Assembly: GCA_030149025.1 (NCBI GenBank) | Contig: JASBSH010000090.1 | Coordinates: 1-16,128 of the forward strand | DNA from: Actinomycetales bacterium | GTDB lineage: Bacteria; Actinomycetota; Actinomycetes; Actinomycetales; BWSM-131 | Direction of reading: 5' to 3' | Length of the DNA: 16,128 nucleotides | Part shown: one piece after another, positions 5,835 through 13,667 of the stretch | Numbering within the stretch: position 1 is the stretch's first letter | Layout: every line of letters starts with the position of its first letter | Program-made: the position numbers and the translations under genes | The notes under the pieces: model-generated | Database searches by the model: none | What the model was told of the DNA's origin: nothing | The model's input: only the letters and a program-made list of their open reading frames with translations

Positions 5835-7574
5835 ATGGACCGGAGCGATCAGTCGGTCAACCCGCTCAAGCCCGTCATCCTGACCCAGTGCGGCGTGCCG
5901 GACCGCCGTCGCATGGTCGAGCGCGAGCTGGGCCGCCGCTACGGACAGGACTACGACGTGCTGATCGCGTCGTCGCGGAGCGAGGCCGCGGCCATGCTGG
6001 AGGCGCTCTCGGCCGACGGTCGCGCCGTCGCCCTGGTGCTCGCGGACGACGCCACGCCCGTCGACGGTGCGACGAGCCTGTTCGCTTTCGCCCGGCACCG
6101 CTTCCCGGATGTCCGTCGAGGCCTGCTCATCGAATGGGGCGAGTGGGCAGATCGCCAGTGCGCCACCTCGGTGCTCCATCTCATGGCCACCGGCCAGATC
6201 GACTACTACGTGATCCGCCCCTGGCGCGGGCCGGATGAGTACTTCCACCGCACCGTCACGGAGTTCCTGCTCGAGTGGGAACGCGCGTCGGGCAGCCGGC
6301 CGCACGAAGTGACCCTCGTCGGCGCCCCACGCTCCGCCCGCGTCCACGACCTGCGCAGCCTGCTGGCGCGCGGCGGCGTGCCGCACTCCTTCGTCCCCGG
6401 GGACTCCGAGGAGGGGCGCCGACTGCTCGCCCAGAACGACATGCGTGACGACGTCCCGATGGTGCTGCTGCACGACGGGCGGGTCCTGCGGGACCCGACG
6501 AACACCGAGCTCGTGCAGGCCTACGGCGTGGACACCGAGGTTGCCGCCCTCGTGGAGCGCGACCTGGTAGTGGTGGGCGCCGGGCCGGCGGGGCTGTCGG
6601 CGGCGGTGTACGCGGCGTCCGAAGGCCTGTCCGTTCTCGTGCTCGAGTCCGAGGCGATCGGCGGTCAGGCCGGGTCCAGCTCGCTGATCCGCAACTATCT
6701 CGGGTTCGCGCGTGGCATCAGTGGTGCCGAGCTCGCGCAGCGCGCCTACCAGCAGGCGTGGGTGTTCGGCGCGACCTTCGCGCACACCAGGGAAGCGACG
6801 GGGCTGCACCCCGGAGGCGACCGGCTGATCCTGGACGTCGCTCCCGACCGCCAGGTGCACGCCAGAGCCGTCGTCCTGGCGACCGGCGTTTCCTACCGAC
6901 GGCTCGGGGTGCCGGAGCTCGAGGCGCTGTTCGGGGCGGGGGTGTACTACGGCGCGTCGGGGGTCGAGGCGCAGGCGCTCCGGGACCGGGTCGCACACGT
7001 GGTCGGAGGTGGGAACTCCGCCGGGCAGGCTGCGCTTCACCTCGCCCGGTACGCGAAGTCGGTCAGCCTCCTCGTGCGCGCAGAATCGTTGGCCGAGAGC
7101 ATGTCTCGCTACTTGATCGACGCTCTCGCGGCTGCTGGCGTGCAGGTTCGGATGGGCATCGAGGTTGTCGGCGGGGGTGGGCACGGCAACCTCGAGCACA
7201 TCCGGCTGCTCGACCGCAGGACGGGTACCGAGACGACCGAGCCAAGCGACGGGCTGTTCGTGCTGATCGGGGCCGAGCCGCGCACCGGCTGGCTGCCCGA
7301 GACCCTGCTGCGCGATCGATGGGGCTACGTGCTCACCGGTGAGGACGTGCTCGCCGAAGGCGGCCGCCGCGCCTGGCCGCTGAACCGCCCACCTCGCCCT
7401 CACGAGGCGTCCATCCCCGGGGTGTTCGCGGTGGGCGATGTCCGGCGGGGGTCGGTGAAGCGGGTGTCCTCCGCCGTCGGCGAAGGAGCGGTGGTCATCT
7501 CGGAGGTGCACGCGCACATCGGCGAGCGCGCCGTCCCCTCACTGGCCCCGGCCGGGGCCCGACCGGTGAGGTGA
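5835..7574 (+). CDS. Receiver-like / thioredoxin-like / TrxR-like fused FAD-dependent oxidoreductase
   Basis: The 579-residue soluble protein has three modules. Residues 12-150 resemble a response-regulator receiver (VALVLADDATPVDG with candidate phospho-Asp at 71), but the conserved Lys is Arg128 in YYVIRPW, so it is degenerate. Residues 156-232 match the thioredoxin-fold domain of this actinobacterial family (LVGAPRSARVHDLRSLLARG, then VLLHDGRVLRDPTN) with no active-site Cys. Residues 242-560 form a two-nucleotide-binding TrxR-like unit: FAD motif GAGPAG (248-253), GGQAG (276-280), NAD(P) motif GGGNSAG (391-397) and FAVGDVR (531-537). Where TrxR has CxxC there is YYGASGVEA (371-379). The whole protein has only two Cys (19, 109), so it cannot be a dithiol thioredoxin reductase. 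ATG 5835 has GGAAGG 7 nt upstream. A cyclase gene follows after 3 nt, implying a shared operon and function. Confidence 0.9.
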   Translation: MDRSDQSVNPLKPVILTQCGVPDRRRMVERELGRRYGQDYDVLIASSRSEAAAMLEALSADGRAVALVLADDATPVDGATSLFAFARHRFPDVRRGLLIEWGEWADRQCATSVLHLMATGQIDYYVIRPWRGPDEYFHRTVTEFLLEWERASGSRPHEVTLVGAPRSARVHDLRSLLARGGVPHSFVPGDSEEGRRLLAQNDMRDDVPMVLLHDGRVLRDPTNTELVQAYGVDTEVAALVERDLVVVGAGPAGLSAAVYAASEGLSVLVLESEAIGGQAGSSSLIRNYLGFARGISGAELAQRAYQQAWVFGATFAHTREATGLHPGGDRLILDVAPDRQVHARAVVLATGVSYRRLGVPELEALFGAGVYYGASGVEAQALRDRVAHVVGGGNSAGQAALHLARYAKSVSLLVRAESLAESMSRYLIDALAAAGVQVRMGIEVVGGGGHGNLEHIRLLDRRTGTETTEPSDGLFVLIGAEPRTGWLPETLLRDRWGYVLTGEDVLAEGGRRAWPLNRPPRPHEASIPGVFAVGDVRRGSVKRVSSAVGEGAVVISEVHAHIGERAVPSLAPAGARPVR

Positions 7575-7577
7575 CCG

Positions 7578-9104
7578 GTGACGGGGGCAGCGCTGCCCGC
7601 GCGTCCCGTGCCGGGTGTCGGTCTGGAATCCGGAGCACCCGGACGGCGGCAACTCGCGTTCTCGGCGTTGGTCCTGTCCCTGCCCCTCATCGGGTTCGTC
7701 CTGCTCGTCGTCCGGCCCCAGCTGGACGGCCAGTGGCAGCACCACCCGGCGCACTTCTGGCTCGTGCTGGCCGCCGGAGGGCTCAACGCGGTGCTGGCGT
7801 ATGCGACGGGTGCTGCCGCGAGGCGACGGGGGGACGCGCGGGTAGTGCTGGTGTCGCTGGCCTTCCTGTCCGCCGCCGGGTTCCTGGGGCTGCACGCCCT
7901 GGCCACACCGGGGGTTCTGCTGCCCACGACGAACGCGGGGTTCGCCCTCGCCACACCCCTGGGCCTGGCCGTGGCCTCGGTTTTCGCGGCGGCCTCCAGC
8001 CTCGACCTGAGCCCCGGTGCCGCGGGCTGGGTCGTTCGGCATGCGTCGGCGCTGCTGTGGGGACTCGTCACCGTGCTGGTCGCCTGGGGCGTCGTGTCGC
8101 TGGCCGCGACCGGGCCGCTCGACGACCCGACTGCTCCCGAACGTGCCTCCGGCCCACTGGTGGGCCTCGCCGCCGTGGGTTTCGTGCTGTACGGCCTTGC
8201 CGTCGTCCGGTACCTGCGGCTGGCAGCCCACGTGGGATCCTCGCTGGGGTTGGCGATGGCGGCCGCGTTCACGCTGCTCGCCCAGGCCGAGGTCGCGGTC
8301 GCCTGGGGCCGTAACTGGCACATGTCGTGGTGGGAGTGGCATCTGCTGATGCTCGCTGCCTTCGTCGTGGTCGCCGTGGCTGCACAGCAGTCATGGCGGG
8401 AGGAGCGGTTCGTAGGTCTCTACCGCGACGACACGGCGTCGGGGCAGCGTGAGGTCTCGGTGGTGTTCGCCGACCTGCAGGGATTCACGACGTTCTCCGA
8501 GGCGCACGCGCCGGTCGAGGTGACGGACATGCTCAACACCTACTTCACGGAGGTGATCCCGCCCGTCGTGCGGCGCTTCGGCGGTGACATCGACCGGATC
8601 GTCGGTGACGCCATCATGGCCACCTTCAACACCCGCGGTGACCAGCCGGACCACGCCGAGCGCGCTGCGGGGGCTGCCCTGGCCGTCCAGTCGGCGGCCA
8701 ACGCCGTCGCCGACCGTCATCCCGGCTGGCCCCGGTTCAGGGCCGGCGTGAACACCGGACCGGCTGCAGTGGGTGTGCTGGGGGCGGTCGGCGGGCGCAC
8801 CTTCACCGTGATCGGGGACGCGGTCAACGTCGCCGCACGGCTGGAGGGGCAGGCGCCCGTGGGTGGGGTGGCGATCGGTGGCGAGACGTTCCGGAGGTTG
8901 ACGGGCGCGACGACCGAGCCGCTCGGACGCTTGAAGGTCAAGGGTCGTGAGGAGCCCGTGGAGGCGTACGGCCTGCTCCACCTCGGCCTGGGGCCGTCGG
9001 CGCCGCCCAGTAGGGCGACGCGTAAAACCACCATGGGCAGGCTTCTGATGCAGGGTGCCGCCTTTGCCCGCCGGCGGCGGGCAAACGACTGGGCACCGCG
9101 CTGA
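7578..9104 (+). CDS. Polytopic membrane class III adenylate/guanylate cyclase
   Basis: Predicted to make a cyclic nucleotide (probably cAMP) from ATP at the inner face of the membrane. The 508-residue protein has about seven or eight hydrophobic segments between residues 26 and 270, with conspicuous His/Trp positions (HHPAHFW 55-61, LHALATPG 105-112, NWHMSWWEWH 246-255). The cyclase homology domain spans about 292-468. Metal Asp residues are D299 (VVFADLQGF) and D344 (VGDAIMATF); the transition-state pair is N417 and R421 (VNVAAR). The usual substrate-selecting Lys is Arg340 and the partner position is Thr408, so base specificity is unclear. The GTG start follows GGTGAGG by 6 nt and lies 3 nt after the flavoprotein stop. 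A 40-residue basic tail (R481, RRRR) follows the catalytic domain. Confidence 0.92.
   Translation: MTGAALPARPVPGVGLESGAPGRRQLAFSALVLSLPLIGFVLLVVRPQLDGQWQHHPAHFWLVLAAGGLNAVLAYATGAAARRRGDARVVLVSLAFLSAAGFLGLHALATPGVLLPTTNAGFALATPLGLAVASVFAAASSLDLSPGAAGWVVRHASALLWGLVTVLVAWGVVSLAATGPLDDPTAPERASGPLVGLAAVGFVLYGLAVVRYLRLAAHVGSSLGLAMAAAFTLLAQAEVAVAWGRNWHMSWWEWHLLMLAAFVVVAVAAQQSWREERFVGLYRDDTASGQREVSVVFADLQGFTTFSEAHAPVEVTDMLNTYFTEVIPPVVRRFGGDIDRIVGDAIMATFNTRGDQPDHAERAAGAALAVQSAANAVADRHPGWPRFRAGVNTGPAAVGVLGAVGGRTFTVIGDAVNVAARLEGQAPVGGVAIGGETFRRLTGATTEPLGRLKVKGREEPVEAYGLLHLGLGPSAPPSRATRKTTMGRLLMQGAAFARRRRANDWAPR
9063..9085 (+). terminator. Perfect hairpin inside the 3' end of the cyclase gene
   Basis: TTTGCCCGCC (9063-9072), a 3-nt loop and GGCGGGCAAA (9076-9085): a 10-bp perfect stem ending 16 nt before the cyclase stop codon. 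It encodes part of the Arg-rich tail. Its A/T-edged GC stem looks terminator-like although it lies within the coding sequence. Confidence 0.45.
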
Positions 9105-9180
9105 GAATTTCCGTAGAGGAGTCTTGACACTCTAGTCCGAGTGAGAGTAAACGTGGCGGCCTCTCCTCCTACACGGTGTC
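9105..9180 (+). promoter_or_regulatory. Predicted promoter with inverted-repeat spacer upstream of the orphan gene
   Basis: A perfect -35 TTGACA (9124-9129) precedes TAAACG (9148-9153) at 18 nt; the -10 match is weak. Between them lies CACTC-N6-GAGTG (9128-9143), an operator-like dyad overlapping the -35. The stretch has noticeably more A/T than flanking DNA. Confidence 0.4.
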
Positions 9181-9750
9181 ATGGGTAATCAGAGGCTTGC
9201 GATGACTCCTTTGGTCAGGGCACCCCAAAGCCTCGCGTCTCAGGACGAGGTCGCGTTGCGCATTCTTCTGCCCGGCCGGTCCCGCGACGGGTCACTTCAT
9301 TCGTGGGCGCAGATCGCCTTGGACAGCGCCTTTCCTGGCGAGGTGAATGGCTACACGGACTGGAGCGAGCTTGTGGAGCTCCGTCGGGGCGTCGACCCGA
9401 CGTCACTTCCGATAGCTGCAGCCGGGTGGATCGACCCTTCCACCGGCAGACGTCTGGAGCATGCGTTGGGCCCACGAGCAAAGCGTCCATGGGGATGGTG
9501 GAGGGCCCGTGGAACGCGTGCTGCAAACACGCCCGACGAAATCTTCGAATCGCTGAACCTTCTCCTCAGATCGCTGGGGTCCCGCTTCTCGGGAAGGGCG
9601 GCCAGCCAAGACGTTGCATTTGAAGCTCCACCCTATGCAGATTCCATCCTTATTACGTGCCCACCTGACGTCGCGGAGGCGCTTTACGCAGAGGGCCTTG
9701 AAGCGCATCGTGTGAGCCGGTTGCGAGAGATCCCAATCTGGACCGATTGA
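9181..9750 (+). CDS. Orphan hypothetical protein, low-GC codon use
   Basis: I do not recognise this 189-residue protein. It is soluble, with no signal peptide or membrane segment. Visible segments are EVALRILLPGRSRDGSLHSW (23-42), a Trp/Arg-rich middle (RPWGWWRARGTR near 102-113), a probable helix IFESLNLLLRSLGSRF (120-135) and a C-terminal SILITCPPDVAEALYAEGLE (154-173) followed by a short strand ending IPIWTD. The ATG at 9181 lacks a Shine-Dalgarno; ATG 9202 (182 residues) has AGAGG 6 nt upstream and may be the true start. Third codon positions contain many A/T (AAT, CTT, ACT, CCT, TTG, GCA, CAA, TCT), unlike neighbours, suggesting recent acquisition. It is convergent with the broken ATPase gene. 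Confidence 0.6.
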   Translation: MGNQRLAMTPLVRAPQSLASQDEVALRILLPGRSRDGSLHSWAQIALDSAFPGEVNGYTDWSELVELRRGVDPTSLPIAAAGWIDPSTGRRLEHALGPRAKRPWGWWRARGTRAANTPDEIFESLNLLLRSLGSRFSGRAASQDVAFEAPPYADSILITCPPDVAEALYAEGLEAHRVSRLREIPIWTD

Positions 9751-9771
9751 GACCGACAGGGATGGGACGCC

Positions 9772-10519
9772 TCAAGCGTCGTGTGAAGTCCGTGGACGCG
9801 TACCGGCTCCTTGCGCTCGCAGCGGGTGGCGTTCCCACCAGCGCAGCAGCTCGAGCAGGGCAATCGCCGGAGCGCGGAGAGCCCGGCGACCAGGAGCTGT
9901 GACAGCCAGTCGCCCAGGTCCAGGGTGGAGAAACGCAGCGGCACAGTCAGGGCGACGACGCAAGACCACCATGCAGGCAAGCAGCAGCCACTTCCAGGCG
10001 TCAGCGGCGCGGCGACCGTGCGGAGCACCGACATGGAGAATCGCAAACAGCGCCATGAACGCTCTCGTGCGGTGCCGCGCCAGGGAGCTCGAGCTCTGAG
10101 CCTGGGATGCCGTAGGGCGACGAGCGAACCGAGACAGGCCATCGATGCTGGTCAGCCGCACGAGACCTTCAGGGACCAGCGTGATGACACCGGCGACCGA
10201 CCCCAGCACGGCGCTGCGAAGGTCCTGGCCGGACAGGATCAGCTGGGTCATCACCAGGAGCACCGAGGTCGGCACGAGGAACCACGTGACACCACGCAGG
10301 AACCGGTTCAACCCACCACGCAGCTCCCCACCGCACGATGCTGGACAGGGAGCGGCTCGCCGGTTCGCCAATGTCGTTCACTGCGCCGTCGGCGACCCGT
10401 TCGGCCACCTCGCACGCAGTGAGCCCGACCGGCAACGCCAGGACCTGCGACGAGCGCCACGGAGCGTCGCGCTGGGGTGCCGGAGGTGGCTGGCTCACTG
10501 GGTTGGTGCTGGCGGACAT
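9772..10519 (-). pseudogene. ctpE: Decayed P-type cation ATPase (CtpE-like): two large deletions plus frameshifts
   Basis: Three separate pieces of one P-type ATPase lie in order on the minus strand. Piece 1 (10519-10331) encodes a start and LTACEVAERVADGAVNDI plus ASRSLSSIVR, matching the CtpE N-terminus, with GGGAG 9 nt before the ATG. Piece 2 (about 10329-10144), in another frame, encodes ELRGGLNRFLRGVTWFLVP and AGVITLVPEGLVRLTSI, the segment just before the phosphorylation domain. Piece 3 (about 10140-9772) is the C-terminal membrane region: DAWKWLLLACMVV, VVALTVPLRFSTLDLGDW and APAIALLELLRWWERH, needing repeated switches between two frames. The A-domain TGE, the DKTGT phosphorylation loop and the nucleotide-binding domain are absent. 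About 250 codons remain of the roughly 800 expected. It cannot pump ions. Confidence 0.78.
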
Positions 10520-10621
10520 GTCAGGCGGCTCCCGACGGCGGGTGCGGCAGCCACTCCATGCAAGCGCCGGGACCGTGCTCGCGTCAGGGGCGAAGCTCGG
10601 GCGTCTGCGAGAATCGGAGAC
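10520..10621. other. Intergenic region between the ATPase remnant and dusB
   Basis: Holds the divergent upstream regions of both genes. Near dusB, GAGAAT (10609-10614) lies 7 nt before the ATG and can serve as a -10 for a leaderless dusB transcript; it is the same hexamer seen before znuA. No -35 is obvious. Nothing else is evident. Confidence 0.4.
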
Positions 10622-11779
10622 ATGCCACCCGTCCTGCCACCCCTGCGCATCGGTCGGCACACGGCCGACGCCCCGGTCGTGCTGGCGCCGATGGCGGGCA
10701 TCACGAACCAGGCGTTCCGCGCCCTGTGTCGCAGCTTCGGCCCGGGCGGCGTGTACGTCAGCGAGATGATCACGTCGCGGGCGCTCGTCGAGCGCACACC
10801 CGAGTCGATGCGGCTCATCAAGCACGACCCGGACGAGAGCCCCCGCAGCGTGCAGCTGTACGGCGTCGACCCGGTGACCGTCGGCGCGGCGGTCCGGATG
10901 CTGGTCGACGAGAACCACGCCGACCACATCGACCTCAACTTCGGCTGCCCCGTGGCCAAGGTGACGCGTAAGGGCGGCGGCGCTGCCCTCCCGTGGAAGT
11001 CGGGGCTGTTCAGGGCGATCGTGCGTGCCGCCGTCCGGGCCGCTGAACCTGCCGGCGTGCCCGTCACGGTGAAGATGCGCGTCGGCGTCGACGAGGACCA
11101 CATCACCTACCTGGACGCCGGCCGCGCGGCTACCGAGGAGGGCGCCGCGGCCGTGGCGCTGCACGCGCGCACCGCGGCGCAGTACTACTCGGGCACCGCG
11201 GACTGGGACGCGATCAGCCGCCTCCGCGACGCTCTCCCCGCACACGTGCCGGTGCTCGGTAACGGGGACATCTGGTCCGCCGAGGACGCCGTCGCGATGG
11301 TGACGAAGACGGGTTGCGACGGCGTCGTCGTCGGCCGGGGCTGCCTGGGCCGGCCGTGGCTGTTCGCGGACCTCACCGCGGCGTTCGACGGCCGTCCCGA
11401 CCGGGTGCGTCCCGACCTCGTCACCGTCGCGCGCACCCTGCGCCGGCACACCGATCTGCTCGCGGAGCACTACGGCGAACAGGAGCGGGCCTGCCGCGAC
11501 ATCCGCAAGCACATCGCCTGGTACTTCAAGGGTTACCCGGTCGGCAACCGCATCCGCACCGGGCTCGCGACCGTCCCGACCCTCGAGCGGATGGATGAGC
11601 TGCTCGCCGAGCTGGACCTGACGATGGACTACCCCGGTGAGCCGGCCGAGGGTCCACGCGGACGCACCGCCTCTGCGAAACGCGTCGCGCTGCCCGACGG
11701 GTGGCTCGACTCCCGAGAGCTCACCGGCGCCTCCCTCGATGCGATCCGCGAGGCCGAGCTGTCGGTCAGCGGCGGGTGA
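10622..11779 (+). CDS. dusB: tRNA-dihydrouridine synthase, DusB family
   Basis: FMN-dependent reduction of specific uridines in the tRNA D-loop, using NADPH. The 385-residue TIM-barrel protein shows the family opening LAPMAGITNQAFRALCR (21-37), the YVSEM strand, SVQLYG (76-81), catalytic Cys109 in DLNFGCPVAKV with KGGGAAL after it, VTVKMRVG, ALHARTAAQYYSG, and the FMN phosphate-binding VLGNGDIW and GVVVGRGCLGRPWLF. The C-terminal helical domain contains IRKHIAWYFKGYP. An open frame extends far upstream, but ATG 10622 starts exactly where homologues do. GGAG is only 2 nt before the ATG, too close for a normal Shine-Dalgarno, so leaderless translation is likely. A basic, Pro/Gly linker near 337-355 precedes the C-terminus. 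Next gene starts 4 nt later. Confidence 0.95.
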   Translation: MPPVLPPLRIGRHTADAPVVLAPMAGITNQAFRALCRSFGPGGVYVSEMITSRALVERTPESMRLIKHDPDESPRSVQLYGVDPVTVGAAVRMLVDENHADHIDLNFGCPVAKVTRKGGGAALPWKSGLFRAIVRAAVRAAEPAGVPVTVKMRVGVDEDHITYLDAGRAATEEGAAAVALHARTAAQYYSGTADWDAISRLRDALPAHVPVLGNGDIWSAEDAVAMVTKTGCDGVVVGRGCLGRPWLFADLTAAFDGRPDRVRPDLVTVARTLRRHTDLLAEHYGEQERACRDIRKHIAWYFKGYPVGNRIRTGLATVPTLERMDELLAELDLTMDYPGEPAEGPRGRTASAKRVALPDGWLDSRELTGASLDAIREAELSVSGG

Positions 11780-11783
11780 GGCG

Positions 11784-12389
11784 ATGCGGTTCCTGTTCCG
11801 CCTGGTCCGCAACGTCGTCGTCCTCGTCCTCACGCTGGTCATTCTGCTCGCGGCAGTCACCGCCGGCAGGGTCGTTCTGGCCGCCCAGCAGGACGACAGG
11901 CGGGCCAGCGACGTCATCGTGGTGCTCGGCGCCGCGCAGTTCAACGGCCGCCCGGGTCCGTATCTCGAACCACGGCTTCAGCACGCGAAAGACCTTTACG
12001 ACCAAGGCATCGCGCCCGTGATCGTCACGACCGGCGGCTCCCTGCCCGGCGACCCGTTCTCCGAAGCGAGCGCGGGAGAGAAATGGCTCGAAGCGCAAGG
12101 CGTGCCGGAGCGCTCGGTGCTTGTGATTCCTCAGGGAAGCGACACACTCAGCAGCATGCTCGCCACCGGTGAGGCCATGCGCCAGCAGGGCTGGGACTCT
12201 GCCGTGGTCGTCACCGACCCGTGGCACTCCCTGCGGTCGACGGAGATGCTGGACTACGCAGGCATCGACGCCGTGGCCTCGCCGACACGTACAGGGCCCT
12301 CGAACGACGGGGTGTGGGCGGCCGTCAAGTACACGGCGCGGGAGACCGGGGCGTACCTGAACTGGTACTGGCAGCGGGTGACCACGTGA
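11784..12389 (+). CDS. YdcF/SanA/ElyC family (DUF218) membrane-anchored protein
   Basis: The 201-residue protein has one N-terminal membrane segment (about 9-33) and an extracytoplasmic or cytoplasmic DUF218 domain. Signature elements are DVIVVLGAAQFNGRP (43-57), ARL-like PRLQHAKDLYDQG (63-75), VIVTTGG (79-85), a conserved SEA (93-95), QGSDTLSS (117-124) and VVVTDPWHSLRS (141-152). Family members are linked to envelope integrity (ElyC, SanA in enterobacteria); YdcF binds S-adenosylmethionine. No enzymatic activity can be assigned here. ATG 11784 lies 4 nt after the dusB stop, and the stop overlaps the dgt GTG by 4 nt, so the three genes are probably one operon. Confidence 0.88.
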   Translation: MRFLFRLVRNVVVLVLTLVILLAAVTAGRVVLAAQQDDRRASDVIVVLGAAQFNGRPGPYLEPRLQHAKDLYDQGIAPVIVTTGGSLPGDPFSEASAGEKWLEAQGVPERSVLVIPQGSDTLSSMLATGEAMRQQGWDSAVVVTDPWHSLRSTEMLDYAGIDAVASPTRTGPSNDGVWAAVKYTARETGAYLNWYWQRVTT

Positions 12390-13657
12390 CCGACGGGTAC
12401 GGGGACGGCGACCGCGAGCGTTGGGCGCCCGAACCGCGGAAGAGCTCGGCCAGGGGTGATTTCGCGCGTGACCGCGCCCGGATCCTGCACTCGTCGGCGC
12501 TGCGCAGGCTGGGGGCGAAGACGCAGGTGGTCGGTCCGGGGACGGACGACTTCGCGAGGACCCGCCTCACCCACAGTCTCGAGGTGGCTCAGGTCGGTCG
12601 GGAGCTCGCCAGGTCGTTGGGCTGCGATCCCGATGTGGTGGACGGCGCGTGCCTGGCTCACGACCTGGGTCACCCTCCGTTCGGTCACCACGGTGAACGC
12701 GTGCTGAACGAGATCGCCTCGGACATCGGTGGTTTCGAGGGCAACGCTCAGACCCTGCGCCTCCTGACCCGCCTGGAGCCGAAGGTGGTCGTACCCGGTG
12801 GTCCCGCCGGGCCCGGACGTCCCGTCGGTCTCAACCTGACCAGAGCCAGCCTGGACGCCGCCACGAAGTACCCGTGGACCCGTGACAACGCTCCCGCCGG
12901 CAACGGCCCCGGGGGTGGGCCGAAGTTCGGCGTCTACTACGAGGACATGGAGGTCTTCGACTGGCTGCGCAAGGGAGCCCCTGATCACCGCCGCTGCGTC
13001 GAGGCCCAGGTGATGGATCTCGCGGACGACATCGCCTACAGCGTCCACGACATCGAGGACGCCGTCGTTGGCGGCTGGCTCGACCCCGCCCGGCTCGCCG
13101 CCGACGCCGACCGGGAAGCGGTCGTGCGGACCGCGGTCGGCACGTACTGCCCGACGGCGACCGAGCAGCAGGCGCTCGACGCGCTCGACCGGTTGCGGTC
13201 CGCCCCCTACTGGGTGGACACGTTCGACGGCAGCCGCGCGGGACTGGCGGCGTTGAAGGACCTGACGAGCCAGCTCATCGGCCGGTTCTGCGCGGCGGCG
13301 GAGGAGGCGACCCGGGACCGGTACGGGGACGGACCGCTCACGCGCTACGAGGCTGACGTCGTCGTGCCCGAGGAGACGGCCCACGAGATCGCCGTCCTCA
13401 AGGCGACGGCCGCGGTCTTCGTCATGTCCGCGAAGGGGCGAAGAAGTGTGTACGCGAAGCAGCGGCGGGTGGTGACCGAGCTGACCGATGCGCTGATCAG
13501 CCGCGGGGCGGCGTCCCTGGAACCGGCGTACGCGGCCGACTTCAGGGCCGCACCCGACGACGCCGCCCGCCTGCGCACGGTGATCGACCAGGTCGCGACC
13601 CTCACCGATGCGAGCGCGATGGCCTGGCGCAAGCGGCTCTGCCGGCCTGTGCGGTAG
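12386..13657 (+). CDS. dgt: Deoxyguanosinetriphosphate triphosphohydrolase-like protein (HD domain)
   Basis: Hydrolyses dNTPs to deoxynucleosides and triphosphate, controlling dNTP pools. The 423-residue protein shows RARILHSSALRRLGAKTQV (30-48), the HD-superfamily metal ligands His63 (RLTHS), His92-Asp93 (AHDLGHPPFGHHGE) and Asp211 (VMDLADDIAYSVHD), and NAQTLRLLTRLE typical of dGTPase-like enzymes. Mid-region Gly/Pro-rich insertion GGPAGPGRP lies near 136-144. The GTG start overlaps the ydcF-like stop (GTGA), which decides it against upstream in-frame starts that would run deep into that gene. Ends 22 bp before dnaG. Pairing with primase is conserved in actinobacteria and fits a DNA-replication role. 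Strict dGTP specificity is not implied. Confidence 0.94.
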   Translation: MTDGYGDGDRERWAPEPRKSSARGDFARDRARILHSSALRRLGAKTQVVGPGTDDFARTRLTHSLEVAQVGRELARSLGCDPDVVDGACLAHDLGHPPFGHHGERVLNEIASDIGGFEGNAQTLRLLTRLEPKVVVPGGPAGPGRPVGLNLTRASLDAATKYPWTRDNAPAGNGPGGGPKFGVYYEDMEVFDWLRKGAPDHRRCVEAQVMDLADDIAYSVHDIEDAVVGGWLDPARLAADADREAVVRTAVGTYCPTATEQQALDALDRLRSAPYWVDTFDGSRAGLAALKDLTSQLIGRFCAAAEEATRDRYGDGPLTRYEADVVVPEETAHEIAVLKATAAVFVMSAKGRRSVYAKQRRVVTELTDALISRGAASLEPAYAADFRAAPDDAARLRTVIDQVATLTDASAMAWRKRLCRPVR

Positions 13658-13667
13658 GACGTCCACC

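Noticed and set aside
5631..7517. 628-codon minus-strand frame opposite the flavoprotein gene
   Set aside because: Low-complexity Arg/Gly/Ala/His composition and complete overlap with a motif-rich plus-strand gene.
5835..7574. Calling the flavoprotein a genuine thioredoxin-disulfide reductase
   Set aside because: The active-site CxxC is absent (YYGASGVEA in its place) and the whole protein has only two cysteines.
9766..9780. Small hairpin GACGC-CTCAA-GCGTC between the convergent orphan gene and ATPase remnant
   Set aside because: Only a 5-bp stem with no U-tract; too weak to call a terminator.
10145..10621. Extending DusB upstream by 159 codons
   Set aside because: The extension runs antisense through the ATPase remnant, has no DusB homology, and the family begins at MPPVLPPLRIG (10622).
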